Part shown: piece by piece, positions 6,733 to 14,246 of the stretch
How positions within the stretch are numbered: the first letter of the stretch is position 1
How the letters are laid out: every line of letters starts with the position of its first letter
NCBI GenBank assembly: GCA_034438135.1
Contig: DAOTTL010000548.1
Location: forward strand, 1 to 32,028
Source of the DNA: Paraktedonobacter sp034438135
GTDB lineage: Bacteria > Chloroflexota > Ktedonobacteria > Ktedonobacterales > Ktedonobacteraceae
Direction: 5' to 3'
Length of the DNA stretch: 32,028 nt
The notes under the pieces: model-generated
Told to the model about the DNA's origin: nothing
Seen by the model: the letters and a program-made list of their open reading frames with translations, nothing else
The model's database searches: none
Made by a program: the position numbers and the translations under genes

Positions 6733-8172
6733 ATGCACCACATATGCACTATGAATGAGGTTGTAGATTTTTTTCAAAGCGGCTTTCGTACAGATCTAAA
6801 AGCTCCAACGGGTGAACCAAGATGGATAGGGTTGGAGAATGAATATCTCATGGTGACTTCCGAGGGGTCTATTATAGAGCAAGAAGTACTTGAACGCCTC
6901 TGGCAGGAGCTGGCTGATCTCGGATGGGAGCTTGAAACAGATGATATATCTCATAAGATCATAGGCGCAATCAGAAACAGGGCCGATCTGGTAGGGAAAA
7001 AGGCTCATCACTACGATGTAATCACCACAGACCTTGGTTATGCAACTTTAGAGATTGATTTGGCTCCCGCACCTTCAATTACGGAGGCGCAGCACCATCT
7101 CTATGAACTGCTGGGTATCGTTACCTCTATTTTAGGCCAGCATGACGCACATCTCCTCGGGTACGGCGTCCAACCAGTGAGCAAGCCAGGTCGTAGCTAT
7201 CTCGGACAGAAAAGCCGCTATTCAATGATGCTAGATCTATGTGACGAGGAAAACGCATATAGTATCATGCCGCATCATGTTGGTGTCCATACTATTGATG
7301 CCGCCTGTCAGACGCAGGTAGAGGTTTCAGCCGAAGAATCAATCGCTGTTGTTAACGCTATGAATGCCACCTCTGGCCTGCGCATTGCGCTCCTGGCAAA
7401 CTCCCCAGTCTGGCAAAATCAGATCTCGGAGTACAAAGCCATACGCCAGATGTTCGTTGATTGGTGCTGGCCTACGCGCAAAAATCAGCACGGCATTCCT
7501 CCACGTTTTTGCAGTATCGAACATTACATTGATTATCTTTTGGATTTTCGGCCTATCATAGTCAGACGCTATCAAACGCTGTACAAGATTAATAATTACA
7601 TCGCATTCCGCCAGTTTCTTTTTGATGACGCAGGTCAAACAGGTGTATCCCTTGATGGCTACGAAAAACAGCTCTTTGGTAATATAGAAGATATCAAAAT
7701 CCAATGTGGTTTTGCCTGGTTCATGGCACGGCTTCAGCCCACCTATGGCACTATAGAGGACAGAGTGAGCTGCCAACAGCCGCCAGATGCACATTTCTGC
7801 GCCTCGGCGCTGACCGTGGGTCTGGTTGAAAATCATCAGGCATTGGGTCAGCTAGCAGATAGATTGTCACTGGATCAGTGGTCTATGCTCCGTCAACTCG
7901 CCAGTAAACATGGCATGAGCTTTACTTCCCCTGGCATAGATGTGCCATCCTTGATTGGACGCATGTTAGAAATTGCCGATCAGGGACTTCAGAAGCGTGG
8001 TTTCAATGAGGAAGGATTTCTTGCCCCTCTCTATCAGCGGTTGGAGCAGCGGCGTTGTCCGGCAGATGATGTTCAACACCAATTCTTGAAAGAGGGCATC
8101 AGAGGAATCATTGCACGCAATGATATGAGAAACGCGCTTTATTCTCAATCGCGTCTTATGAGTCATTCCTGA
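6733..8172 (+). CDS. glutamate-cysteine ligase (GCS2) family amide ligase
   Basis: The protein has 479 aa, with ATG 6733 preceded by GGGGAA. It matches the GCS2/EgtA-like carboxylate-amine ligase family: WIGLENEYLMV (31-41) is the nucleotide/metal-binding start of the fold, YATLEIDLAPAP follows (about 104-115), then HHVGVHTIDAACQTQVEVS (about 179-197) and ALLANSPVW. Family members use ATP to join the gamma-carboxylate of Glu to an amine (Cys in glutathione or ergothioneine synthesis, other amines in secondary metabolism). Inside this operon it more likely glutamylates a biosynthetic amine than makes glutathione. It is followed by a carboxypeptidase G2-like hydrolase, which could reverse such a bond. 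The last residues (MSHS) and the stop codon are encoded by an inserted repeat, so the original C-terminus may have been altered. Confidence 0.8.
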   Translation: MHHICTMNEVVDFFQSGFRTDLKAPTGEPRWIGLENEYLMVTSEGSIIEQEVLERLWQELADLGWELETDDISHKIIGAIRNRADLVGKKAHHYDVITTDLGYATLEIDLAPAPSITEAQHHLYELLGIVTSILGQHDAHLLGYGVQPVSKPGRSYLGQKSRYSMMLDLCDEENAYSIMPHHVGVHTIDAACQTQVEVSAEESIAVVNAMNATSGLRIALLANSPVWQNQISEYKAIRQMFVDWCWPTRKNQHGIPPRFCSIEHYIDYLLDFRPIIVRRYQTLYKINNYIAFRQFLFDDAGQTGVSLDGYEKQLFGNIEDIKIQCGFAWFMARLQPTYGTIEDRVSCQQPPDAHFCASALTVGLVENHQALGQLADRLSLDQWSMLRQLASKHGMSFTSPGIDVPSLIGRMLEIADQGLQKRGFNEEGFLAPLYQRLEQRRCPADDVQHQFLKEGIRGIIARNDMRNALYSQSRLMSHS

Positions 8173-8279
8173 TTTTTCTGCGGCTTGCAAAGCCGCCCCT
8201 CCTCTTTTAAAAAGGAGAAATAGCTGAGATTGCAAGCCGCACAGTGGCTTGCAATCTCAGCTATTTCTCCTGAAAAGAT
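8158..8279 (+). repeat. dispersed repeat copy with a perfect 25-26 bp stem
   Basis: The element starts with ATGAGTCATTCCT (8158-8170), continues with TTTTCTGCGGCTTGCAAAGC (about 8175-8194), and then holds a perfect inverted repeat: 8214-8238 pairs with 8246-8270 without mismatch around a 7-nt loop, and A8213-T8271 extends it. It ends with TCTCCTGAAAAGAT, repeated at 8320-8333. The same start sequences recur at 8280, 9610 and, inverted, at 9917 and 26875. It overlaps the end of the ligase gene and supplies its stop codon. Confidence 0.8.
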
Positions 8280-8347
8280 ATGAGTCATCCCTACCTTTTC
8301 TGCGGCTTGCAAAGCCGCCTCTCCTGAAAAGATGGCGGCGTAGCCGC
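8280..8347 (+). repeat. second tandem repeat copy, partial
   Basis: ATGAGTCATCCCT (8280-8292) and TTTTCTGCGGCTTGCAAAGC (8297-8316) repeat the start of the copy at 8158 in the same orientation, followed by TCTCCTGAAAAGAT and a small hairpin GCGGC-gta-GCCGC (8335-8347). It has no long stem. The start of the next gene follows after about 45 nt, so this copy sits in the leader between two genes of the operon. Confidence 0.75.
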
Positions 8348-8393
8348 AAGAAAGAGCGTTCTGCTCATTTTTCAAAAAGTGGAGCATAATGTT

Positions 8394-9569
8394 ATGACAC
8401 AGGCAGATATCCAATTGCAGCCATTTGTCGCTGAAGTAGCCGCGTATACAGAGAAACATCTCGATGCGTATATCGACACGCTCAGGGAGCTGTATGCCAT
8501 CGACTCGGGTACTTTCTATAAAGTGGGTATCGACAAACTTGGCAGTTCTATTGCAACGCTGATGCGCGACTTCCACATGGAAACGACGATGTTCGAGCAA
8601 GAGCAGTGGGGAAACGATATCCTGGGGCGCATATGGGGAACAGGAAAGAAGACTATTTTGCTGCTTGGACATATGGACACGGTCTATCCTGAAGGTATAG
8701 CAGCGGCTCGTCCACTAAAAATTGCAGGGGAGAAAATCATTGGTCCAGGCACCTGCGACATGAAAGGATGCATTCTGGCCGCTCTCTACACTATAAAAGC
8801 TATGCTTGCATTCCAGCATCTCCCCTTTAAGGAGCTTCGCCTCTTATGTGTCTCTGATGAGGAAATTAGCCAGAGACATTCAGTCCCACTCATTCAGAGT
8901 ATTGCACGCGATTGTGATGCTGTATTTGTCCTGGAGGCGGCCCGTGCGAACGGGGATATTGTCAGTGCACGCAAGGGAACAGCGTGGTATACATTGACGG
9001 CCAGGGGAAAAGCGGCCCATGTAGGGGTTGAACCAGAAAAAGGTCGGAACGCTATTCTGGAGTTAGCCCATCAGATCTTGAGCTTCCAGACTATCCACAA
9101 CTGGCGTGAGGGAGTATCTATCAGCCCGGGTGTCATTAAGGGGGGAACCATGCCCAATGTCGTGCCAGAATATGCTGAGGCGCGGATTGATTTACGCTTT
9201 CTCCTGCACGAGGATCGTCTGGAGACAGAGAAGCGATGGGATGTCCTCCTCCAACAGAAATATATAGAAGATGTGGATATGACTTTGAGAATGGAAGCCT
9301 ATGGAAGTCCTATGATATGTACACCGGCGAGTCTGGAGCTGATATTACAGGGTCAGAGAATCGCGGCTATGCTAGGGTTTGATCTTTCCCATACGATCAC
9401 CGGCGGTTCTTCTGATGCCAGCCATATCAGCCCACTACATCTACCCGTCGTAGACGGACTGGGGCCAGTTGGTGGTTGTGACCACAGTCCAGATGAATAT
9501 CTTTTGCTGGAGAGTATTGCGCCTCGTACAGCTTTGCTGGCTGGTTTAATCGCCGCTGCCGGGAATTAA
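8394..9569 (+). CDS. M20-family metallohydrolase (carboxypeptidase G2-like)
   Basis: The protein has 391 aa. The ATG at 8394 is favoured, with GGAG (8381-8384) at 9 nt; a GTG at 8379 overlaps that site. Zinc ligands and catalytic residues of the M20A family are visible: H93 and D95 in GHMDTVYPEG, bridging D122 in GPGTCDMKG, E156/E157 in SDEE, E181 in LEAAR, dimerisation-domain H209 and a C-terminal H in CDHSPDEY. GHMDTVYPEG and the VDGLGPVGG...H block resemble glutamate carboxypeptidase (CPG2), which removes C-terminal Glu from amides. No signal peptide is seen, so it is cytoplasmic. It is the last gene of the rightward operon. Paired with the glutamyl ligase upstream it could remove a temporary glutamyl group or mature a prodrug-like intermediate. 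That pairing is inference. Confidence 0.8.
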   Translation: MTQADIQLQPFVAEVAAYTEKHLDAYIDTLRELYAIDSGTFYKVGIDKLGSSIATLMRDFHMETTMFEQEQWGNDILGRIWGTGKKTILLLGHMDTVYPEGIAAARPLKIAGEKIIGPGTCDMKGCILAALYTIKAMLAFQHLPFKELRLLCVSDEEISQRHSVPLIQSIARDCDAVFVLEAARANGDIVSARKGTAWYTLTARGKAAHVGVEPEKGRNAILELAHQILSFQTIHNWREGVSISPGVIKGGTMPNVVPEYAEARIDLRFLLHEDRLETEKRWDVLLQQKYIEDVDMTLRMEAYGSPMICTPASLELILQGQRIAAMLGFDLSHTITGGSSDASHISPLHLPVVDGLGPVGGCDHSPDEYLLLESIAPRTALLAGLIAAAGN

Positions 9570-9609
9570 GGCAAGCCATTGGCGATTTCTGCCCTCTCTC
9601 CACCTGAAT

Positions 9610-9929
9610 ATGAGTCATCCCTGGTTTTGCAAAAGCAGGTCAAAAGGCTTTCGGCCTGCACAGCAGGCCGCCACCTCACAGGTAGAGGCTTTTCGCCGAT
9701 CTGCTGCATCGGCCTGGCAGACTACCCCACCCCATTTAAAAAAGAGCAGATGGTGTGTGTTGTAGCGCATTCGCGCCACAACACACACCATCTGCTCTTT
9801 TTCTTCTCTGTCGCCGGAGGCGACAGAGAGAGGAGCGAGAAAAAAACCTCTACCTGTAAGCAGGCTCGCTTCTTCTTTTCGGGGTGAGGAGAGGCTTTGC
9901 AAGCCCCAGAAGAGTGAGGGATGACTCAT
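9610..9929. mobile_element. MITE-like palindromic element between convergent operons
   Basis: This 320-bp non-coding element is bounded by perfect 13-bp inverted ends, ATGAGTCATCCCT (9610-9622) and AGGGATGACTCAT (9917-9929). Inside are a second inverted pair ACAGGTAGAGG (9678-9688) / CCTCTACCTGT (9847-9857), a 7-bp hairpin (9653-9669), an 11-bp hairpin with loop GGA (9805-9829) and the central 25-bp stem (9739-9802). It carries no transposase, which fits a miniature inverted-repeat element mobilised in trans. Its right end supplies the stop codon (9926-9928) of the SbnA-like gene. Confidence 0.75.
9739..9802. terminator. bidirectional terminator-like hairpin
   Basis: Positions 9739-9763 and 9778-9802 form a perfect 25-bp stem. 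An A-C mismatch is followed by GCGC/GCGC around loop ATTC. The outer stem begins with an A-run and ends with a T-run, so an RNA from either strand ends in U residues. It lies between two operons that read towards each other, where a two-way terminator is expected. Confidence 0.7.
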
Positions 9930-10966
9930 AATTTATAAGGTAACGTCGCTGGTAGAATTTTTTGCACGAGTTCAGAAACATCCACCTTTAGCCCCTCGCT
10001 TTTCATCCAATCATCGTTGAAGATTGAGGACATATAATTCTCGCCGCTGTCCGCACAAATGCATACAACATTATCGATATCAGGTTGCGTGTGCAGATAT
10101 TGTACGCAGGCCGCCAGTGCGGCCCCGCTTGAGCCGCCTACTTTTATGCCCGTGGCCGTGGCCAGTGCCCGACAATACATAAACGCATCCTCATCTCCTA
10201 CCTGGATAAACGCATCATAGAGAGAAGGTTGCAGAAAACTTGAGGTCCTTGATGAGCCAATACCGGTCAATTTTCGTGGGCCAGGAGCCGTGCCAAAGAT
10301 AACCGAGCCATAGGCATCGATAGCGATCACGCGGGTCCGCGGACTCGCTTCACGGAAGAAGTGTCCGATACCTGCCAGCGTTCCCCCGGTGGAGGTCGCT
10401 ACAAAGACCGCATCGACTTTGCCCTGCATTTGTTGGAAGATCTCCGGGCCAGTGGTCGTGTAATGGATGAGTGGATTCGCATAGTTCGAGTATTGATCGG
10501 GCCAAACATAGTGCTCGTTCCGCCGACAGCGTTCTCTTACATGTTCCAGACGAGAAAGCAAATAGCCGCCATTCGCATCGGGAATATCTACCAGTTCCAC
10601 GGTTGCTCCGAACATGCGCATTTTGGCGATATTCTCTTGCGTCGTTTTCGGATCGATGACCGCAATAAATTGATAGCCTCGCTCCTTACAGATAAGGGCC
10701 AGCGCAACGCCCAGGTTACCAGAGGTTGACTCAATTACAACGGAGCCTCGGGTTATCAGATGCTGCTCCTCTACATGTCTGATAAGAGCATAGCCCGTTC
10801 TATCTTTCACTGAACCAGTAGGGTTATAACTCTCTAGCTTCAGAGAGATAGTACATATTTTCTGACCTATCATTATCTGGATCGGCACCAATGGAGTATT
10901 GCCGATCTTGTGGACCAGTACATTTAACTCTGCCGGTTTCATATCTACAATATCTTGCAGATTCAC
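9926..10966 (-). CDS. SbnA-like PLP enzyme (2,3-diaminopropionate pathway)
   Basis: The protein has 346 aa and starts at GTG 10966 with AAGGAG 6 nt upstream. It is a cysteine-synthase-fold PLP enzyme: the Schiff-base Lys is K54 in NPTGSVKDR, and the phosphate/substrate loop is ESTSGNLG (79-86). DAYGSVIFG, PRKLTGIGSSR and VELVDIPDANGGYL match SbnA, which joins O-phospho-L-serine and L-glutamate into ACEGA, the precursor of L-2,3-diaminopropionate, better than they match ordinary cysteine synthases. SbnB, the dehydrogenase that would finish the pathway, is not in the window. It is the last gene of the leftward operon, 208 nt after the P450. The product may thus contain diaminopropionate or a related amino acid. 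A plain O-acetylserine sulfhydrylase is the less likely alternative. Confidence 0.8.
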   Translation of the reverse strand: MNLQDIVDMKPAELNVLVHKIGNTPLVPIQIMIGQKICTISLKLESYNPTGSVKDRTGYALIRHVEEQHLITRGSVVIESTSGNLGVALALICKERGYQFIAVIDPKTTQENIAKMRMFGATVELVDIPDANGGYLLSRLEHVRERCRRNEHYVWPDQYSNYANPLIHYTTTGPEIFQQMQGKVDAVFVATSTGGTLAGIGHFFREASPRTRVIAIDAYGSVIFGTAPGPRKLTGIGSSRTSSFLQPSLYDAFIQVGDEDAFMYCRALATATGIKVGGSSGAALAACVQYLHTQPDIDNVVCICADSGENYMSSIFNDDWMKSEGLKVDVSELVQKILPATLPYKL

Positions 10967-11174
10967 AGGTAGCTCCTTTCAAGACTTTGTTGCCAGGATT
11001 TTGTTGACGAATGCGATTCGCAGGCGCATGGCCTCATCCCCTTTCTTTTTTGAGGGATTGCGGGCAAGGCGTGCAACGCCTTGCCCGCAATCCCTCTGTT
11101 CTTCTTTTGGGGAGAGGTGGTTTCGATCAGGAATGTCTTTTGGCAACGAAGCTTTCAAACAGAAACAGGAATGC
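10967..11174. other. spacer with a perfect 21-bp hairpin
   Basis: Positions 11052-11072 and 11076-11096 are perfect inverted repeats with loop GCA. A T-run precedes the stem, and TGTTCTTCTTTT follows it on the plus strand. Read leftward, the stem is followed by an A-run, so it is not a classical terminator in the direction of the P450 and SbnA-like genes. ATGGCCTCATCCC at 11028-11040 resembles the repeat end ATGAGTCATCCCT. It is probably another, degraded member of the repeat family. Confidence 0.6.
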
Positions 11175-12425
11175 TCAATGTTTATCTAAGCAATGTGGAC
11201 ACTGATTGGCCTCAAGAGTTAACCGGGCAGGGAAAGAAGCATATCCCCCTAGATTGGGATTGGGATTCCAGGCAGGTAGAGCTGTATCATAAGGGTGTAA
11301 GGAAGACAAAGATAGGAGCAACTCAAGGGCAATTTGCACTTCAATTCTGGCCAGAGTCGCGCCAGGGCACTGATGGGGGCCAAATCCAAAGGCGATATGC
11401 TTGTTAGGGCGACGGTAGGGATTAAATGTTTCTGGCTCAGTGAATGTGCCAGGATCGTAATTGGCGGCTTCAAGAAAAATGAGCAGTTTTTCGCCCCTAC
11501 GAATGAAATGTTGACCCGGGAACCGTGGCGCAAGATCAACATTCTCGCTGGCCCTGCGCATCAGATAACGTGTGGGTGTAGTGACACGAAAGAGTTCTTC
11601 GGCCAGGAGTTTAGGCAGGGCAGGCTGCTCTATAAACTCCTGTTGCCATTTTTCCCAGCTTTGCATAAGCACAGGAATACCATTCCCTAAAACTTTCTTC
11701 GTCGTAATGCGTCCGGCCCCAAAGACCATCATACAGTTAGCGACCAGATCATCCTCATCGATAAAAACATCCTGTGCTTTAATAAAGGCGCTTAAAAGAT
11801 CATCGCCCGGTGTCTCCCGTTTCACCGCGATGAGCTGCCTAAAGTAGTCCTCCAAGCGCTGAATGTCCTGCATACTCCCACGAAAATAGCCACTGGTAAT
11901 GTCGCCAAAGGTATCGGACCATTGCTCCAACAATAATAGTTGTGTGTGGTCATCCAGGGGCACTCCCAGAATATGGGCAATGATCAGCAGTGAGACGGGA
12001 GAAGCAAAGTCTTTCACGACATCTATCTCGCTCTTAGAGCGTTGCGCCTCCAGGATTGATCCGATATAGGCCTTTATTTGCTCTGGCATACGCTTGACCA
12101 TCAACGCAAGTGGCTTCAAAACAACGCGTTGAGCGCGAAGATGTTCCTCACCATCGAGAAATAAAAACTGTTTATTGATCATCCTCTGTAGCGGGTTAAT
12201 CGCCCCTGGCCGTGCAGTAGCCGCAGGCTGCTCTAAGCGAGAAGTGAAACGTGGATCATCTAAGATTGCTACCGCTTCACTATATCCAGTGACTAGCCAG
12301 GATTGACTTGAAGTATCGAAGTAGATGCTATCATGAGCACGGAGTGCGCTGTAGAGCCTGTGAGGATTGGTATAGTGTCGTCGGAGTGCCGCCAGGGTAT
12401 AATCTTTGTGCGTCAGTTGTTCCAT
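11175..12425 (-). CDS. cytochrome P450
   Basis: The protein is 416 aa counted from ATG 12425; a GTG at 12434 in the same frame would add three residues and neither has a strong ribosome-binding site. The heme loop is FGFGPHQCPG (346-355) with Cys353 as the iron ligand, and the K-helix ExxR is E277-R280. The I-helix reads FGAGRITT (235-242) where P450s normally have (A/G)Gx(D/E)T(T/S), so the acid of the proton-relay pair is replaced by Ile240. The length and lack of a membrane anchor fit a soluble class I bacterial P450 needing ferredoxin partners, none of which are seen. It lies 56 nt after halogenase 3 and could hydroxylate or cross-link residues on the assembly line. The degenerate C-like domains in NRPS-2 and NRPS-3 are possible docking sites. 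Confidence 0.85.
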   Translation of the reverse strand: MEQLTHKDYTLAALRRHYTNPHRLYSALRAHDSIYFDTSSQSWLVTGYSEAVAILDDPRFTSRLEQPAATARPGAINPLQRMINKQFLFLDGEEHLRAQRVVLKPLALMVKRMPEQIKAYIGSILEAQRSKSEIDVVKDFASPVSLLIIAHILGVPLDDHTQLLLLEQWSDTFGDITSGYFRGSMQDIQRLEDYFRQLIAVKRETPGDDLLSAFIKAQDVFIDEDDLVANCMMVFGAGRITTKKVLGNGIPVLMQSWEKWQQEFIEQPALPKLLAEELFRVTTPTRYLMRRASENVDLAPRFPGQHFIRRGEKLLIFLEAANYDPGTFTEPETFNPYRRPNKHIAFGFGPHQCPGATLARIEVQIALELLLSLSSLHPYDTALPAWNPNPNLGGYASFPARLTLEANQCPHCLDKH

Positions 12426-12481
12426 GACTTCCACTCTCTTTTTTCAGGAGAAACATGACACGAGTTTAGAGGATGTAAGCG

Positions 12482-14221
12482 TCATGTTATCGTGTGAACT
12501 GCAAGCGGCAGCTCGATGTTCCCAAAGAATTTTGAGAACTCAGACAGGTTTAAAGGGCGCGGCTGGCTGGTCGGCGCGAAAAGCTTATCTGCCTTCCAGC
12601 GTTTCGGGTCGAGTCCGATGCCCCATGCGTTGATCCAGAGGGGAGTAGGAAATTGTGAGAGGGTCTCCGGCATGATGTCAGTGAGCGCCACCAGGAATAT
12701 AATCTGGACCAGTTCTTCGAGGTAGTCTAACGTTTTTTGATGGTCACTGACGAGTTCCTCCAGCGTTTTTCCTGTTTTGAGATTATTCAGATACAGTTCC
12801 ATGACACCAGGCGCGGCAAAGTAATCCATAAAGGTAAAGGCGTGTTTTCTCTTTGTCCGAGCGGACCATTCTTTGAATAACTTTTCCATGCGGATGGTGA
12901 GCTGGAATGCCCTGGATAAAACTGGCTGCAAGGCCTCTGTTTTCTGTGCATCCAGATAAATGCGATTGAAACGTTGTGGTCCGTTAAGTGTCCAGCCGCG
13001 CACAAAATCCCAGAACAACTTGGAACCCATCACCAGCGGCTCACCGAAGAAGGGGTAGGCCTGCTGAATAATCCATGATGTACTGCTGTTGAAGTTGACA
13101 TACGTGTTGTTCCAGGTGTCCACATCGTTCTGTTGGAGCGTTCCTTGTAGTTCGCGGCGGATCATCTCAGTGATGATGGTATTGGCGAAACCTGCCTGAT
13201 CAATGCCTGGTGAAAGAAATGGGTCGGAGAAAACAGCCGCATCGCCGGTGCAGGCCCAGCGCTGGTGTGAGAACACTTTTTTGGCTGGATAACTATAGTG
13301 TCGCAAGCACTGAAAATCTACTGGTGGATGCTTATGGATCATTTGCCACAGGTCTGGTTCATGCTTCTCTAGCCATTGCAGAGAGCGTTCATAGGTGTTG
13401 AATTCTGTGAATGGGAAGAAATCTTCGTGGGCGACGATGCCAATACTTGTATAGCCGGAGGCAAGAGGGATAAGCCAGACCCAGCGTCCATTGCTCATCA
13501 GATGATTTGTGGAGAAATAACGTCCATCATCAGGAACGCGCTCATGCCACTCCACTTCTGTCCGTGGAACCAGGTCGCAAACGCTGATTCGTCCCTCAAC
13601 GCGGAACCAGGCGGAACTATGTTTGGGATTTGGAGGTTCGATCACCCCCAATTTTTTCTGGAGGTAGCGTCTGCGCCCCATTGCATCGATTACCCAGCGT
13701 GCTTGCACCACTTGCGGCTCTTCATCTTCGTGGACAAAGGTTACTGTGTGCAGGTCGTTCTCGTCTACGTCGATATGCTCGACTTTGCTATGAGTGAGCA
13801 TGGGAATGCCTGCCTCTTGATTAAACTTTTTGAGGTCATCCTCAAGCAAGGCTCTATCAAGCTGAAACGAATCTACCGCCGAAGGACCTGAGGTCCCAAA
13901 TTCTGGTCTGTCCTGTAATTTGTGGTGCCCATCATAGAAGAAGAAGCGCAGTCCCATCTTGCGAAATTGGGCATTTTGCAAGTATTCGCGCAGCCCAAGT
14001 ATGTCGGCCAGATAGTGCGCGGATAGCTCAATCGTCGATTCGCCAACGTTCAACGCTGCCTTCTGGCCTGTGAGGTTCTTGCTGGTCACTCCCTCGATGA
14101 CCAGCAATGAGACGTGTGGAAGTTCGCGCTTGATTTGCCTTGCGAGGGTCAGGCCTGCCAGGCCGCCTCCGCAAATAACTACGTCGTATGTATCCTGAAG
14201 CGTTGTTGCTCTGTCCGCCAT
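12482..14221 (-). CDS. flavin-dependent halogenase 3
   Basis: The protein has 579 aa. The ATG at 14221 has GAGGAGG about 6 nt upstream. Key motifs are CGGGLAG (17-23) for FAD, NVGESTIEL (58-66), the probable catalytic K88 in QFRKMG, and WVWLIP (247-252), the WxWxIP halogenase signature. A TGDAAVFSDPFLSPGID block follows at about 333-349. The C-terminal 200 residues differ from those of the two other halogenases, so it is from a different branch and not a recent duplicate. It sits between the Clp N-domain gene and the P450 in the leftward operon, so it is probably co-expressed with the NRPS genes and acts on a carrier-bound or released peptide. A related flavin monooxygenase is possible, but WxWxIP argues for a halogenase. 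Confidence 0.8.
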   Translation of the reverse strand: MADRATTLQDTYDVVICGGGLAGLTLARQIKRELPHVSLLVIEGVTSKNLTGQKAALNVGESTIELSAHYLADILGLREYLQNAQFRKMGLRFFFYDGHHKLQDRPEFGTSGPSAVDSFQLDRALLEDDLKKFNQEAGIPMLTHSKVEHIDVDENDLHTVTFVHEDEEPQVVQARWVIDAMGRRRYLQKKLGVIEPPNPKHSSAWFRVEGRISVCDLVPRTEVEWHERVPDDGRYFSTNHLMSNGRWVWLIPLASGYTSIGIVAHEDFFPFTEFNTYERSLQWLEKHEPDLWQMIHKHPPVDFQCLRHYSYPAKKVFSHQRWACTGDAAVFSDPFLSPGIDQAGFANTIITEMIRRELQGTLQQNDVDTWNNTYVNFNSSTSWIIQQAYPFFGEPLVMGSKLFWDFVRGWTLNGPQRFNRIYLDAQKTEALQPVLSRAFQLTIRMEKLFKEWSARTKRKHAFTFMDYFAAPGVMELYLNNLKTGKTLEELVSDHQKTLDYLEELVQIIFLVALTDIMPETLSQFPTPLWINAWGIGLDPKRWKADKLFAPTSQPRPLNLSEFSKFFGNIELPLAVHTIT

Positions 14222-14246
14222 AGATATCCTCCTCGTTTTGACTGGA

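Noticed and set aside
7339..7836. 165-aa open frame on the minus strand
   Set aside because: It is a shadow of the GCS2-type ligase gene, whose own frame has family motifs throughout.
8158..8347. CRISPR array
   Set aside because: The direct repeats are only two, differ in what follows, and belong to a family found singly elsewhere in the window.
8163..8672. 169-aa open frame on the minus strand
   Set aside because: It spans the repeat copies and the 5' part of the M20 gene on the opposite strand, and its sequence is low-complexity and repeat-derived.
9579..9929. Overlapping open frames of about 100 aa on both strands
   Set aside because: They are translations of the palindromic repeat element. 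The sequence is explained by inverted repeats, not by coding.
13376..13891. 171-aa open frame on the plus strand
   Set aside because: It is antisense to halogenase 3, which has intact motifs.
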